64,000 nt of DNA from Serpentinimonas maccroryi (GTDB lineage: Bacteria > Pseudomonadota > Gammaproteobacteria > Burkholderiales > Burkholderiaceae_C): NCBI RefSeq assembly GCF_000828915.1, contig NZ_AP014569.1, positions 434,001 through 498,000 on the forward strand, in the 5' to 3' direction. Numbering within the stretch: position 1 is the stretch's first letter; the number at the start of each line of letters is the position of its first letter. A program made the position numbers and the translations under genes. Below, one piece after another: positions 36,095-45,334 of the stretch. The notes below the pieces were generated by a model that was not told the origin of the DNA, ran no database searches, and saw nothing but the letters and a program-made list of their open reading frames with translations.

Positions 36095-37192
36095 ATGACC
36101 CAACTTTTTAAGGTCCAGCCTGCTGCGCTGGCCGAATACCAGGCGTGGCTAGGACGCATCAAGCAGAAAATTCATGCCGCGCGCATGCACGTGGCGCTGG
36201 CCGCCAACGGCGAGTTGATAGCCCTTTACTACGAGCTGGGCGCGCAAATCGTGGACCGGGAGACCAGTGCCCAGTGGGGCAGCGGTTTCATTGACGCCTT
36301 CAGCAAAGACCTGCGGCACACCTTTCCAGAGGTCGGCGGTTTTTCAGCCAAGAATCTGCGCTACTGCCGGGCTTTTTTCCGCTTTTACGGCGACGCGGCA
36401 ATTTGGCAACAGGCTGTTGCCAAAATGGGCGCAGCGCCTTGGGGTGGCGCAGACGGCGAGCTGGCAGCCTTGCTGGCTCGGATTCCATGGGGCCACCACA
36501 TCCAGATTTTCACCAAGTGCCAGCGCGTAGACGAAGCCCGCTTTTACCTCGCGCAAACGCTGGAACAGGGCTGGAGCCGCGACGTATTGGCTTTGCAACT
36601 CAAGTCCAACTTGTATGAGCGCACAGGCAAGGCCGTCACCAACTTTGCCCGTACCCTGCCGGTGCCGCAGTCCGACTTGGCCCAGCAAACGCTGAAAGAC
36701 CCCTACACATTCGACTTCATGGCCATGACCGGGCCATTTAACGAGCGCGATGTGGAGCATCAGCTTACCCAGCACATTACGCAGTTTCTGCTGGAGCTGG
36801 GCAAGGGCTTTGCCTTCATTGGCCGCCAGTACCACCTCGAGGTGGCGGGTAACGACTATTACATCGACCTACTTTTCTATCACGTCACGCTGAAGTGCTA
36901 CGTGGTGGTGGAGCTGAAAAACCGCAAGTTCATGCCCGAGTACGCGGGCAAGCTCAACTTTTACCTGTCGGCGGTGGACAGCCTGCTCAAGCGCAGCGAC
37001 GACAACCCCACCATTGGCCTGCTGCTGTGCCGCGACAAGAACAACATCGAGGTTGAGTTTGCCCTGCGCGACATGAACAAACCCATGGGCGTGAGCGAGT
37101 ACACACTGGTCGAAACCCTGCCCGACAACCTGAAGGGCGCCCTGCCCACGGTGGAAGAAATTGAAAACGACTGGCTGCAGTTGCAGCATTAG
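36095..37192 (+). CDS. YhcG-family (DUF1016) PDDEXK nuclease
   Basis: The 365-residue protein has the two-part YhcG architecture: an N-terminal DUF1016 helical domain ([20 protein letters not shown], then [16 protein letters not shown]) and a C-terminal PDDEXK nuclease domain. Putative catalytic residues are D258 in YYIDLLFYH and E273/K275 in [27 protein letters not shown] is also conserved. The DNA or RNA target is not known. It is preceded by a HipB-like regulator and ends 4 bp before the uvrB start. Base composition looks less GC-rich than its neighbours. ATG 36095 is chosen over a start at 36065. Confidence 0.9.
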   Translation: MTQLFKVQPAALAEYQAWLGRIKQKIHAARMHVALAANGELIALYYELGAQIVDRETSAQWGSGFIDAFSKDLRHTFPEVGGFSAKNLRYCRAFFRFYGDAAIWQQAVAKMGAAPWGGADGELAALLARIPWGHHIQIFTKCQRVDEARFYLAQTLEQGWSRDVLALQLKSNLYERTGKAVTNFARTLPVPQSDLAQQTLKDPYTFDFMAMTGPFNERDVEHQLTQHITQFLLELGKGFAFIGRQYHLEVAGNDYYIDLLFYHVTLKCYVVVELKNRKFMPEYAGKLNFYLSAVDSLLKRSDDNPTIGLLLCRDKNNIEVEFALRDMNKPMGVSEYTLVETLPDNLKGALPTVEEIENDWLQLQH

Positions 37193-37196
37193 CCAG

Positions 37197-39287
37197 GTGG
37201 TCCCCCAAACCCCTCTAGAGCTCAGCCCGGCGGCGCCCCCAGCCGCTGGCCAGTGCCTGCGCTTCCCCGACTCGCCCTTCGAGCTCTTTCAGCCCTTTGA
37301 GCCGGCGGGGGATCAGCCGGCGGCGATCGAGCAGCTGGTGCAGGGCGTGCGCGCCGGCGAGGTCTATCAGACCCTGCTGGGCGTGACCGGATCCGGCAAG
37401 ACCTACACCATGGCCCATGTGATTGCGCGGCTGGGCCGGCCGGCGATCGTTTTTGCGCCCAACAAAACGCTGGCGGCGCAGCTCTATAGCGAGTTTCGCG
37501 AGTTCTTTCCCCACAACGCGGTCGAGTACTTCGTCAGCTACTACGACTACTACCAGCCCGAAGCCTACGTGCCGCAGCGCGACTTGTTCATCGAAAAAGA
37601 CAGCGCCATCAACGAGCACATTGAGCAGATGCGCCTGTCGTGCACCAAAAGCCTGCTCGAGCGCCGCGACGTGGTGATCGTGGCCAGCGTGTCGGCGATC
37701 TACGGCATCGGCCAGCCCGAGAGCTACCACCGCATGATCATGACGCTGCGCGTGGGCGACCGCTTGGGCCAGCGCGACGCCATCGCGCAGCTGGTGCGCA
37801 TGCAGTATGAGCGTAACGAGCAGGATTTTGCTCGCGGCCTGTTTCGGGTGCGCGGCGACACCATCGACGTCTTTCCGGCCGAGCACTCGGAGCTGGCGCT
37901 GCGCATCGAGCTGTTTGACGACGAAGTCGAAGCGCTGCAACTGTTTGACCCGCTCACCGGGCGCATCCGCCAGCGCATCCCGCGCTTTACGGTTTACCCC
38001 AGCAGCCACTACGTGACGCCGCGCGAGCAGGTGTTGGCGGCGGTCGAGGCCATCAAGCTCGAGCTGGCGCAGCGCCTGCCCGAGCTGGTGGCGGCGGGCA
38101 AGCTGGTCGAGGCCCAGCGGCTGGAGCAGCGCACGCGCTTCGACCTCGAGATGCTGGTCGAGGTTGGCCACTGCAAGGGCATTGAAAACTACTCACGCCA
38201 CCTCTCGGGCGCGGCGCCGGGCGAGCCGCCCGCGACCCTGATCGACTACCTGCCGCCCGATGCACTCATGTTCCTCGACGAGAGCCACGTGATGATCGGC
38301 CAGCTCGGCGGCATGTACCACGGCGACCGCTCGCGCAAGCAGACGCTGGTGGAGTACGGCTTCAGGCTGCCCAGCGCGCTCGACAACCGGCCGCTCAAGT
38401 TCGACGAGTTCCAGGCCCGCATGCGCCAGTGCGTGTTCGTTTCGGCCACCCCCGCTGATTTTGAGCGCCAGCACGCCAGCAGCGTGGTCGAGCAGGTGGT
38501 GCGCCCCACCGGCTTGGTGGACCCCGTGCTCGAGGTGCGCCCAGCCACGCATCAGGTCGATGACGTGCTGCAAGAAATCCGCCTGCGCGTGCAGCGCAGT
38601 GAGCGCGTGCTCATCACCGTGCTCACCAAGCGCATGGCCGAGCAGCTCACCGAATACCTGGGCGAAAACGGCGTGCGCGTGCGCTACCTGCACTCCGACA
38701 TCGACACTGTGGAGCGGGTCGAGATCATCCGCGACTTGCGCTTGGGCACGTTCGACGTGCTGGTGGGCATCAACCTGCTGCGCGAGGGGCTGGACATCCC
38801 GGAAGTGAGCCTGGTGGCGATTTTGGACGCCGATAAAGAGGGCTTTTTGCGCTCCGAGCGCAGCCTGATCCAGACCATCGGCCGCGCCGCGCGCCACCTC
38901 AACGGCATGGCGATCCTGTACGCCGACCGCGTCACCGACTCGATGCGCCGCGCCCTCGACGAAACCGAACGCCGCCGCCACAAGCAGCTGGCTTTCAACG
39001 CCGTGCACGGCATCACGCCGGTGGGGGTGGTCAAGCGCATCAAAGATTTGATCGACGGTGTGCAGAGCGACAAAGCCAGCGAGCAGGCGCAGCGCACCGA
39101 GCTGGCGCGGGTGCAGCAGGCCGAGATCGAAGACATGAGCGCCAAAGACTTGGCGCGCGAGCTCAAGCGGCTGGAAAAGCTGATGCTCGAGCACGCGCGC
39201 AAGCTCGAGTTCGAGCAGGCGGCGCAAGCGCGCGACCGGCTGGCGCAGCTCAAAGACCGGGTGTTGGGCGCGCACGGCGTGCAGTAG
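37197..39287 (+). CDS. uvrB: Excinuclease ABC subunit B
   Basis: UvrB is the damage-verifying helicase of nucleotide excision repair. It has Walker [19 protein letters not shown] (about residues 62-70), the beta-hairpin region [20 protein letters not shown], the DESH box in [20 protein letters not shown], helicase motif [14 protein letters not shown], and the C-terminal UVR motif ([19 protein letters not shown]). The start is uncertain: GTG 37197 (696 residues) avoids overlap with the nuclease gene, while the frame is open to 37161. No separate promoter is evident in the 4-bp gap. Confidence 0.96.
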   Translation: MVPQTPLELSPAAPPAAGQCLRFPDSPFELFQPFEPAGDQPAAIEQLVQGVRAGEVYQTLLGVTGSGKTYTMAHVIARLGRPAIVFAPNKTLAAQLYSEFREFFPHNAVEYFVSYYDYYQPEAYVPQRDLFIEKDSAINEHIEQMRLSCTKSLLERRDVVIVASVSAIYGIGQPESYHRMIMTLRVGDRLGQRDAIAQLVRMQYERNEQDFARGLFRVRGDTIDVFPAEHSELALRIELFDDEVEALQLFDPLTGRIRQRIPRFTVYPSSHYVTPREQVLAAVEAIKLELAQRLPELVAAGKLVEAQRLEQRTRFDLEMLVEVGHCKGIENYSRHLSGAAPGEPPATLIDYLPPDALMFLDESHVMIGQLGGMYHGDRSRKQTLVEYGFRLPSALDNRPLKFDEFQARMRQCVFVSATPADFERQHASSVVEQVVRPTGLVDPVLEVRPATHQVDDVLQEIRLRVQRSERVLITVLTKRMAEQLTEYLGENGVRVRYLHSDIDTVERVEIIRDLRLGTFDVLVGINLLREGLDIPEVSLVAILDADKEGFLRSERSLIQTIGRAARHLNGMAILYADRVTDSMRRALDETERRRHKQLAFNAVHGITPVGVVKRIKDLIDGVQSDKASEQAQRTELARVQQAEIEDMSAKDLARELKRLEKLMLEHARKLEFEQAAQARDRLAQLKDRVLGAHGVQ

Positions 39288-39311
39288 CCACTCCCCTGTT
39301 TTGGGGAGTGG
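39288..39311 (+). terminator. Stem-loop after uvrB
   Basis: CCACTCCCC (39288-39296) pairs perfectly with GGGGAGTGG (39303-39311) around a TGTTTT loop, beginning directly after the uvrB stop codon. There is no T-run after the stem, so it may be a processing or stabilising hairpin rather than an intrinsic terminator. Confidence 0.5.
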
Positions 39312-39341
39312 GGGGGGTCCGGCATGGCCCACAATCGCCGC

Positions 39342-39998
39342 ATGCCCAGCAGCACGCGCATTTACCTGATCGAAGACGACCGCACCGTGTTGCAGTTCGT
39401 CCATCACGCCTTGGCGCTGCGGCCCGACTGGCGCTTGGTCGGGCATTCCGCCACCTACTCCCACGCTCGCATCATGGCCCCCAACAGCTTGGCCGATGTC
39501 TATCTGGTTGATCTGGGTCTGCCCGATGGCCGCGGCGAAGACATGCTGCGTCTGCTTTCACTCACCAAGCCCGAGGCCGAGCTGCTGGTGTTCACCGTGT
39601 TCGGGGACGAGTCGCGCCTCGTGCACGCCCTGCAATCGGGGGCCACCGGCTACGTGCTCAAGGGCTGCAACGACGCCGAACTGATCGAGGCCATCGAACA
39701 GATCTGCGCCGGCGGCGCCCCGATTTCGCCGCTGCTGGCACGCCTGTTGCTCAAGCAGTTGCGCAACAACGCGCCAGCCCAGGTGGCGGACAGCGTCGCT
39801 GCGGCCCCGGCGCTGTCGGAGCGCGAATCCGAGGTGCTCAAGCTGGTGGCCCAAGGCTACGTGAACAAGGAGATCGCCAGCCGGCTCGGCATCGGCACCG
39901 CCACCGTGAGCACGCACATCAAAAACCTGTACCGCAAGCTGGCGGTGCACACCCGCGTGCAAGTGGTGCGCGCGGCACAGGATCGGGGTTTGTTGTGA
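39342..39998 (+). CDS. LuxR/NarL-type response regulator
   Basis: The 218-residue regulator has a receiver domain starting IYLIEDDRTVLQFVHHAL with phospho-acceptor D57 in DVYLVDLGLPDGRGEDML and switch region GYVLKGCNDAELIEAI. Its C-terminal LuxR helix-turn-helix contains LSERESEVLKLVAQGYVNKE, then IASRLGIGTATVSTHIKNLY. ATG 39342 is chosen, preceded by CACAAT; ATG 39324 is an alternative with a G-rich stretch upstream. The stop overlaps the start of the adjacent kinase gene as GTGA, so they form a cognate pair. Confidence 0.9.
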   Translation: MPSSTRIYLIEDDRTVLQFVHHALALRPDWRLVGHSATYSHARIMAPNSLADVYLVDLGLPDGRGEDMLRLLSLTKPEAELLVFTVFGDESRLVHALQSGATGYVLKGCNDAELIEAIEQICAGGAPISPLLARLLLKQLRNNAPAQVADSVAAAPALSERESEVLKLVAQGYVNKEIASRLGIGTATVSTHIKNLYRKLAVHTRVQVVRAAQDRGLL

Positions 39999-41944
39999 GG
40001 GCTTTGCCTCCTGCGCCGCCACCGCCCGGGCAGAGCGCCAAGCGGGTGCCGCATTACCTCTGGGTGGGGCTGCTGCTGCTCGGTTTGCTGTGGGCGCTGC
40101 ACAGCGTGTCAATGCCGGCGGGGCTCGAAAACGCCGTGACCTTGCGCGAGGCGCAAGCGAGCCTGCCGCAGCACCCGCAGCAGCCGCCGCAGCAGGTGAG
40201 CCTGCCCCACATTCTGGACGATCAGCCTGCCGCTTGGTCGGGCTGGGTGGATTACCGGCTCGACTGGCCGGCAGCCCTGCACTACGACGACCCCGCCCAA
40301 ACCCGGTTGGCGCTGCTGTTGCCGCGCGTCGGCACCCGCTTTCGGGTGCTGCTCAACGGCCACGAGATCTACCAGGTTGGCTGGTACGCTGCGCCCGAGC
40401 GCAACATCCTGAGCGCCTGGTTCCCCTACCTGGTGAGCCTGCCCCCGGGGCTGCTGCAGCCGCAGCCACAGCAAAACCAGATACACATCCAGGTGCAGGG
40501 CCAGTTGCTCGAGCGCAGCGGTTTGTGGCCGTTGCAGATCGGCTACCACGGCAGCCTGTTCGAGCGCCACCAGGTGCTCGAAGTCTGGCAGGTCAAAGGC
40601 ACTTGGATGATGCTCATCAGCTCGCTGCTGATGGGCTTGCTCTCGCTGCACCTGTGGCGCACCTTGAACGAGCGCCTGTTCTTGCTCATGGCGGTGGCGG
40701 CGCTGGCGCATTCGGTGCGCTTGGCCCTGTCGGTTTCGCTCGAGCCGCCCTTGAGCTTTGGTTGGTACTTTTATCTGCACCGCCTGGCCTTCACGTGGTA
40801 CGTGGGGTTTTTCTTGTTGTTCGTGGCCGAGCTGCTGGCTTTTCGGGACCGCCTGGTGCACGGGTTGGCCTGGTTTTTGATCGGCGTGGGTCCGTTCTGG
40901 CTGGCCTGGACGCTGCACACACAAGACTACGATTTGTATCGGATCTGGGCCGGTGCCATGGCCGTCTGCGGGGCGCTGTCGTTGCTGAGCCTGCTGTTCA
41001 GGTCGCTCCAACGCGGCGCGCTGGAATCCGATCAGATTTTGGTGCTGCTGGTGGCGTCTTTTACGCTGGCCACCGGCGTGCGCGATTTTTTGGTGGTGCA
41101 GCTCAACTTCCCCGGCGACGCCGACCTGCGCTGGACTTCGCTGGGCAGCCTGGCCTTGCTCTTTACCCTCAGCTGGGTGCTGGCGCAGCGCGCCACCGCG
41201 TCCACGCGCGAGGTGCATCGGCTGAATCAGTCTTTGGCCGGGATTTTGGCCAAGCGCGAAGCCGAGCTGCGCCAGGCTTTCGACCAGTTGCGCGCCTCCG
41301 AGCAGCAACGCGCCATCGAGGGTGAGCGCCGGCGCCTGATGCGCGACATGCACGATGGCCTAGGCAGCCAACTGGTGCAGACGCTCAACATGGTGCGCAG
41401 CCAGAAACACACGCTGGACGCGGGCTCGGTCGAATCCATGATCCACCACGCGCTCGAAGAGCTGCGGCTGATGCTCGATTCGCTCGAGCCCATGGAGGGC
41501 GACCTGGCCACCATTTTGGGCACCTTCCGCCAGCGCATCGAGCCGGCGCTGGTGGCCGCCGGGATCGAGCTCGATTGGCAGGTGCAGGACGTGCCGGCCC
41601 TGTCCAGCCTCGATGCGCAGGGCGTGATGCACCTGTTTCGCTGCATGCAAGAGATTTTTGCCAATGTGGTCAAACACGCCCAAGCGCGACGCGTGTGCGT
41701 GCGCACGCGCAGCGACGCAGCGCATGTGTACCTGACGGTGACCGACGACGGCTTGGGCATGCAGCGCCCTCACACCAAGCCCCAAGCCCAGCGGGGTTTG
41801 GGCAATCTGCGCGCCCGCGCGGGCAAGCTCGGGGCCCAAGTGCGTTTTTTCGATGCCCACCCAGGAACCGGGATCGAATTTGCCTTTCCAATCCATCGCA
41901 CCTTCACGCCGGAGGCGGGCGACACCGTGCCCTCGGTCGAGTAA
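39995..41944 (+). CDS. Membrane histidine kinase with 7TM sensor module
   Basis: The 649-residue sensor kinase starts at GTG 39995. One N-terminal membrane segment (about 20-38) precedes an extracytoplasmic beta-rich domain (about 65-195) and seven hydrophobic segments (about 203-395), resembling the 7TMR-DISM sensor group. A coiled coil (405-445) leads to a HisKA_3 dimerisation domain with H453 in RRRLMRDMHDGLGSQLVQTL, and a NarX-type ATPase domain (FANVVKHAQARRVCV, DDGLGMQ, GLGNLRARAGKLGAQV). Ligand and target genes are unknown. It is coupled to the upstream NarL-type regulator. Confidence 0.88.
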   Translation: MRALPPAPPPPGQSAKRVPHYLWVGLLLLGLLWALHSVSMPAGLENAVTLREAQASLPQHPQQPPQQVSLPHILDDQPAAWSGWVDYRLDWPAALHYDDPAQTRLALLLPRVGTRFRVLLNGHEIYQVGWYAAPERNILSAWFPYLVSLPPGLLQPQPQQNQIHIQVQGQLLERSGLWPLQIGYHGSLFERHQVLEVWQVKGTWMMLISSLLMGLLSLHLWRTLNERLFLLMAVAALAHSVRLALSVSLEPPLSFGWYFYLHRLAFTWYVGFFLLFVAELLAFRDRLVHGLAWFLIGVGPFWLAWTLHTQDYDLYRIWAGAMAVCGALSLLSLLFRSLQRGALESDQILVLLVASFTLATGVRDFLVVQLNFPGDADLRWTSLGSLALLFTLSWVLAQRATASTREVHRLNQSLAGILAKREAELRQAFDQLRASEQQRAIEGERRRLMRDMHDGLGSQLVQTLNMVRSQKHTLDAGSVESMIHHALEELRLMLDSLEPMEGDLATILGTFRQRIEPALVAAGIELDWQVQDVPALSSLDAQGVMHLFRCMQEIFANVVKHAQARRVCVRTRSDAAHVYLTVTDDGLGMQRPHTKPQAQRGLGNLRARAGKLGAQVRFFDAHPGTGIEFAFPIHRTFTPEAGDTVPSVE

Positions 41945-41975
41945 CTAGCCCCAATCCCTTGCGCATCGCAAGACC

Positions 41976-42010
41976 AAGCAAAAGACTCGGATATTGGGTA
42001 TACTTCGGGT
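41976..42010 (+). promoter_or_regulatory. Probable isc operon promoter with IscR-like site
   Basis: TATACT at 41999-42004 is a good -10 box. The bases GACT (41984-41987), then seven bases, then GGGTAT (41996-42001) resemble part of the type 1 IscR-binding pattern, which in other proteobacteria overlaps the isc promoter. The match is partial and the -35 is weak. A leader of about 140 bases follows before iscR. Confidence 0.4.
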
Positions 42011-42152
42011 TAACGATCGGTTGTCGATGCGGTTGTTGATGCTTTTGGGCACACCGGTTCTCACACTCCGCAAGGGGTGACGAACGCTGAACCTGCAGGT
42101 CTGATCGCCGGCCACGAGAGGGTGTACTCAACCAAACGCCAAGGAAAGCACC

Positions 42153-42686
42153 ATGCGCCTCACCACCAAAGGGCGGTTCGCCGTCACCGCCATGATCGAC
42201 TTGGCCCTGCGCCAAGCCGGTGGCCCCGTCACGCTGGCGGCCATCAGCCAGCGCCAGCAGATTTCGCTTTCGTACCTCGAGCAGTTGTTTGGCAAGCTGC
42301 GCCGGCACGATCTGGTCGAATCCACCCGCGGCCCTGGGGGCGGTTACACGCTCGGGCGCAAGGCCAGCGACATCACCGTGGCCGATATCATCGTCTCGGT
42401 CGATGAACCGATCGACGCCACCCAGTGCGCCGGCAAAGAAAACTGCCACGGCGAGGGCGAGCGCTGCATGACGCACGAGCTGTGGGCGGCGCTGAATGCG
42501 AAAATGGTGGACTTTCTGGATTCGGTTACCTTGCAAAAACTGGTCGATGAGCAGCTCGCCAAGGGCATGGTGATCGAGGCCACACCCTCGCTCAAGCGCG
42601 CCATTTCGAGCGCGCCGGTGCTCAAGCCCATCCGCGTCAACGCCCCCAACTCGGTTTTTGCACTGGGTACGGCAGCAGGAAAATAA
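42153..42686 (+). CDS. iscR: Iron-sulfur cluster regulator IscR
   Basis: This 177-residue Rrf2-family repressor senses cellular Fe-S supply. The winged helix contains [20 protein letters not shown] and [20 protein letters not shown]. The 2Fe-2S ligands are C92, C98 and C105, in [18 protein letters not shown]; the last spacing is one residue longer than in E. coli. Apo- and holo-IscR control isc genes differently in E. coli; the same is inferred here. It heads the isc operon and has AAGGA before the ATG. Confidence 0.97.
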   Translation: MRLTTKGRFAVTAMIDLALRQAGGPVTLAAISQRQQISLSYLEQLFGKLRRHDLVESTRGPGGGYTLGRKASDITVADIIVSVDEPIDATQCAGKENCHGEGERCMTHELWAALNAKMVDFLDSVTLQKLVDEQLAKGMVIEATPSLKRAISSAPVLKPIRVNAPNSVFALGTAAGK

Positions 42687-42688
42687 AC

Positions 42689-43903
42689 ATGACCCCGCAC
42701 TTCCCCATCTACCTCGACTACAGCGCCACCAACCCCTGCGACCCACGGGTGGTGGACCTGATGGTGCCGTGGCTCTACGAGCACTTTGGCAACCCGGCCT
42801 CACGCAGCCACGCCTGGGGCTGGGAGGCCGAACGCGCGGTGGAGCAGGCGCGCGAGCAGGTGGCGTCACTCATCGGCGCCGACCCGCGCGAAATCGTCTG
42901 GACCAGCGGCGCCACCGAATCCAACAACCTCGCGCTCAAGGGCGCGGCCCACTTTTACCGCGACAAGGGCCGGCACCTGGTCACCGTCAAGACCGAGCAC
43001 AAGGCCGTGCTCGACACCTGCCGCCAGCTCGAGCGCGAAGGCTTTGAAGTCAGCTACCTCGACGTGCAGCCCGATGGCTTGCTCGACCTCGACGCCTTCG
43101 CCGCCGCGCTGCGCCCCGACACCGTGCTGGCCTCGGTGATGTACGTGAACAACGAGATCGGGGTGGTGCAAGACATCGCCGCCATCGGCGCCCTGTGCCG
43201 CGAGCGCGGCGTGCTGCTGCACGTGGATGCGGCGCAGGCCACCGGCCGGGTCGAGGTGAACCTGCAGCAGTTGCCGGTCGATCTGATGAGCCTGACGGCG
43301 CACAAAACCTACGGCCCCAAAGGCGTGGGCGCGCTCTATGTGCGGCGCAAGCCGCGCGTGCGCCTCGAGGCGCAGATGCACGGCGGCGGGCACGAGCGCG
43401 GCATGCGCTCGGGCACCTTGCCCACGCACCAGATCGTCGGCATGGGCGCGGCCTACGCCTTGGCGCAAGCCGAAATGGCAACCGAGCTGCCGCGCATCCG
43501 CGCCTTGCACCAGCGCCTGCTCAACGGCTTGTCGGGCATCGAGCAGGTGTTTATCAACGGCCACCCGACCCAGCGTGTGCCGCACAATCTGAACATGAGC
43601 TTCAACTACGTCGAGGGCGAATCGCTGATCATGGGCATCAAGGGGCTGGCGGTGTCCAGCGGCTCGGCCTGCACCTCGGCCAGCCTCGAGCCCAGCTACG
43701 TGCTGCGCGCCCTGGGCCGCTCCGACGAACTGGCCCACAGCAGCCTGCGCATGACCATCGGGCGCTGGACCACCGAGGCCGAGATCGACTACGCCGTGCA
43801 GACCATCCGCGAGAACGTGGCCAAGCTGCGCGAGCTCTCACCACTGTGGGAGATGTACCAGGACGGCGTCGATCTGTCCACCATCCAGTGGGCCGCGCAC
43901 TAG
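42689..43903 (+). CDS. iscS: Cysteine desulfurase IscS
   Basis: IscS is the PLP enzyme that takes sulfur from cysteine for Fe-S clusters and tRNA thiolation. The PLP lysine is K206 in [18 protein letters not shown] and the active-site cysteine is C328 in [19 protein letters not shown], both at the positions known from the E. coli enzyme. The N-terminus [18 protein letters not shown] is typical, and the 404-residue length is exact for the family. It begins 2 bp after iscR. Confidence 0.99.
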   Translation: MTPHFPIYLDYSATNPCDPRVVDLMVPWLYEHFGNPASRSHAWGWEAERAVEQAREQVASLIGADPREIVWTSGATESNNLALKGAAHFYRDKGRHLVTVKTEHKAVLDTCRQLEREGFEVSYLDVQPDGLLDLDAFAAALRPDTVLASVMYVNNEIGVVQDIAAIGALCRERGVLLHVDAAQATGRVEVNLQQLPVDLMSLTAHKTYGPKGVGALYVRRKPRVRLEAQMHGGGHERGMRSGTLPTHQIVGMGAAYALAQAEMATELPRIRALHQRLLNGLSGIEQVFINGHPTQRVPHNLNMSFNYVEGESLIMGIKGLAVSSGSACTSASLEPSYVLRALGRSDELAHSSLRMTIGRWTTEAEIDYAVQTIRENVAKLRELSPLWEMYQDGVDLSTIQWAAH

Positions 43904-43945
43904 CAGCATCCCGCGGCAAATCGTCTCATTTGACAGGAGTACACC

Positions 43946-44377
43946 ATGGCATACAGCGACAAGGTCATCGACCACTACGAGCACCCGCGCAATGTGGGCG
44001 GCTTTGACAAGGGCGACGACACGGTCGGCACCGGCATGGTCGGGGCCCCGGCCTGCGGCGACGTGATGAAGCTGCAGATCAAGGTCAACCCGGCCACCGG
44101 CCTGATCGAGGACGCGCGCTTCAAAACCTACGGCTGCGGCTCGGCCATCGCCTCGAGCTCGCTCATCACCGAATGGGTCAAGGGCAAATCGCTCGATCAG
44201 GCGACACAGATCAAAAACAGCCAGATCGCCGAAGAGCTGGCGCTGCCGCCGGTGAAAATCCACTGCTCCATTCTGGCCGAAGACGCCATCAAGGCGGCGG
44301 TAGAAGATTACCGGCAAAAGCACGCCGCTGCAGCCCCGGCTGCCGCTGCGGCCCAGCCAGCGTCCTTGGCCCACTGA
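43946..44377 (+). CDS. iscU: Iron-sulfur scaffold protein IscU
   Basis: IscU is the scaffold on which new clusters are built. The three cluster cysteines are C37 (GAPACGDVMKLQI), C64 (TYGCGSAIASS) and C107 (KIHCSILAEDAIKAAV); the HscA-recognition motif PPVK lies just before the third. At 143 residues it is slightly longer than E. coli IscU because of an Ala/Pro-rich C-terminal tail. A GGAG-like ribosome-binding site precedes it. It lies between iscS and iscA. Confidence 0.98.
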   Translation: MAYSDKVIDHYEHPRNVGGFDKGDDTVGTGMVGAPACGDVMKLQIKVNPATGLIEDARFKTYGCGSAIASSSLITEWVKGKSLDQATQIKNSQIAEELALPPVKIHCSILAEDAIKAAVEDYRQKHAAAAPAAAAAQPASLAH

Positions 44378-44403
44378 CACCACCATTTTGAGGGTTTGAG
44401 TCC

Positions 44404-44727
44404 ATGTCCGTCACGGTAACCGAAGCCGCTGCCAAGCACGTGCGCAAATACCTGGCCCGGCGCGGCAAGGGGGTGGGGGTACGGCTGGGCGTCAAGACCA
44501 CCGGTTGCTCGGGCCTGGCCTACAAGCTCGAGTACGCCGATGCGCTGGCCCCCGACGACGTGGTGTTCGAGAGCGCCGGTGTGCAGGTGCTGATCGACCC
44601 CAAAAGCCTGCCCTACCTCGACGGCACTGTGCTCGATTTCGTGCGCGAGGGCCTCAACGAGGGCTTCAAGTTCAGCAACCCCAACGAACGCGACCGCTGC
44701 GGCTGTGGTGAATCGTTCCGGGTCTGA
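44404..44727 (+). CDS. iscA: Iron-sulfur assembly protein IscA
   Basis: This A-type carrier protein delivers Fe-S clusters to target proteins. The three conserved cysteines are C35 ([13 protein letters not shown]), C99 and C101 (RCGCGESF), the same positions as in E. coli IscA. It has 107 residues. Its end is close to, or overlaps with, the hscB start depending on which GTG is used. Confidence 0.98.
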   Translation: MSVTVTEAAAKHVRKYLARRGKGVGVRLGVKTTGCSGLAYKLEYADALAPDDVVFESAGVQVLIDPKSLPYLDGTVLDFVREGLNEGFKFSNPNERDRCGCGESFRV

Positions 44728-44734
44728 GGCCCAG

Positions 44735-45325
44735 GTGGGCGTGCTGCCGGAGGCCGGGGCGGTGCCAGCCGGAGCCGGCGAAGCCTCTGGCGCGGCAGCG
44801 CTGGGCGACGAGATCAGCCTGCGCGCCGACGACTACACCCTGTTTGCCTTGCCGCCGGGTTTTGCGCTCGACCGCGCCGCGCTCGAGCAGCGCTGGAAGC
44901 AGTTGCAGCGCCTAGCGCACCCAGATCGCCACGCCGCCCAAGGCGCGGCGGCGCAGCGGCTGGCCTTGCAGTGGTCGGTGCGCATCAACGAAGCCTACCA
45001 GCGCCTCAAAGACCCGCTCAAGCGTGGCGCCTACTGGTGCGAGTTGCAGGGGCAGAGCGTGGGTGCGCACGACAACACCGCCATGCCGGCCACTTTCTTG
45101 GTGCAGCAGATGCAATGGCGCGAGGCCTTGGCCGAAGCCGGCAGCGCCGCTGACCTGAGCCCGCTGCAAGCCGAACTCGAGGCCGAGCGGGCGCAGCGGC
45201 TGGCGGCCCTGCAAACCGCCATCGACGTGCAGCACGACGCCCGCGCCGCCGCGCAGCAGGTGCGCGCGCTGCTGTTCATCGAGCGCTTCGAGCAACAATT
45301 GCACGAGCGCCTAGACCGTTACTGA
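44735..45325 (+). CDS. hscB: J-domain co-chaperone HscB
   Basis: HscB brings IscU to HscA and stimulates its ATPase. The N-terminal J domain has the HPD tripeptide in LQRLAHPDRHAAQG, and the C-terminal helical bundle binds IscU. I chose GTG 44735 (196 residues), with GAGG a few bases upstream, because it avoids overlap with iscA. GTG 44705 or 44708 would overlap the iscA end by about 20 bases. The first 35 residues before DDYTLFALPPGFALD are an Ala/Gly-rich extension absent from E. coli HscB. Confidence 0.93.
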   Translation: MGVLPEAGAVPAGAGEASGAAALGDEISLRADDYTLFALPPGFALDRAALEQRWKQLQRLAHPDRHAAQGAAAQRLALQWSVRINEAYQRLKDPLKRGAYWCELQGQSVGAHDNTAMPATFLVQQMQWREALAEAGSAADLSPLQAELEAERAQRLAALQTAIDVQHDARAAAQQVRALLFIERFEQQLHERLDRY

Positions 45326-45334
45326 ACCCCATTT

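Noticed and set aside
35753..37192. HipAB toxin-antitoxin locus
   Set aside because: The regulator is HipB-like, but the following gene is a PDDEXK nuclease and no HipA kinase motifs are present.
34974..37199. Integrated island with attachment-site duplication at tRNA-Val
   Set aside because: No second copy of the tRNA 3' end and no integrase were seen by eye in the window, so a bounded island cannot be claimed; only an accessory-looking segment is reported.
44705..44734. hscB start at GTG 44705/44708 overlapping iscA
   Set aside because: It would overlap iscA by about 20 bases without a good ribosome-binding site; GTG 44735 with GAGG upstream is preferred.
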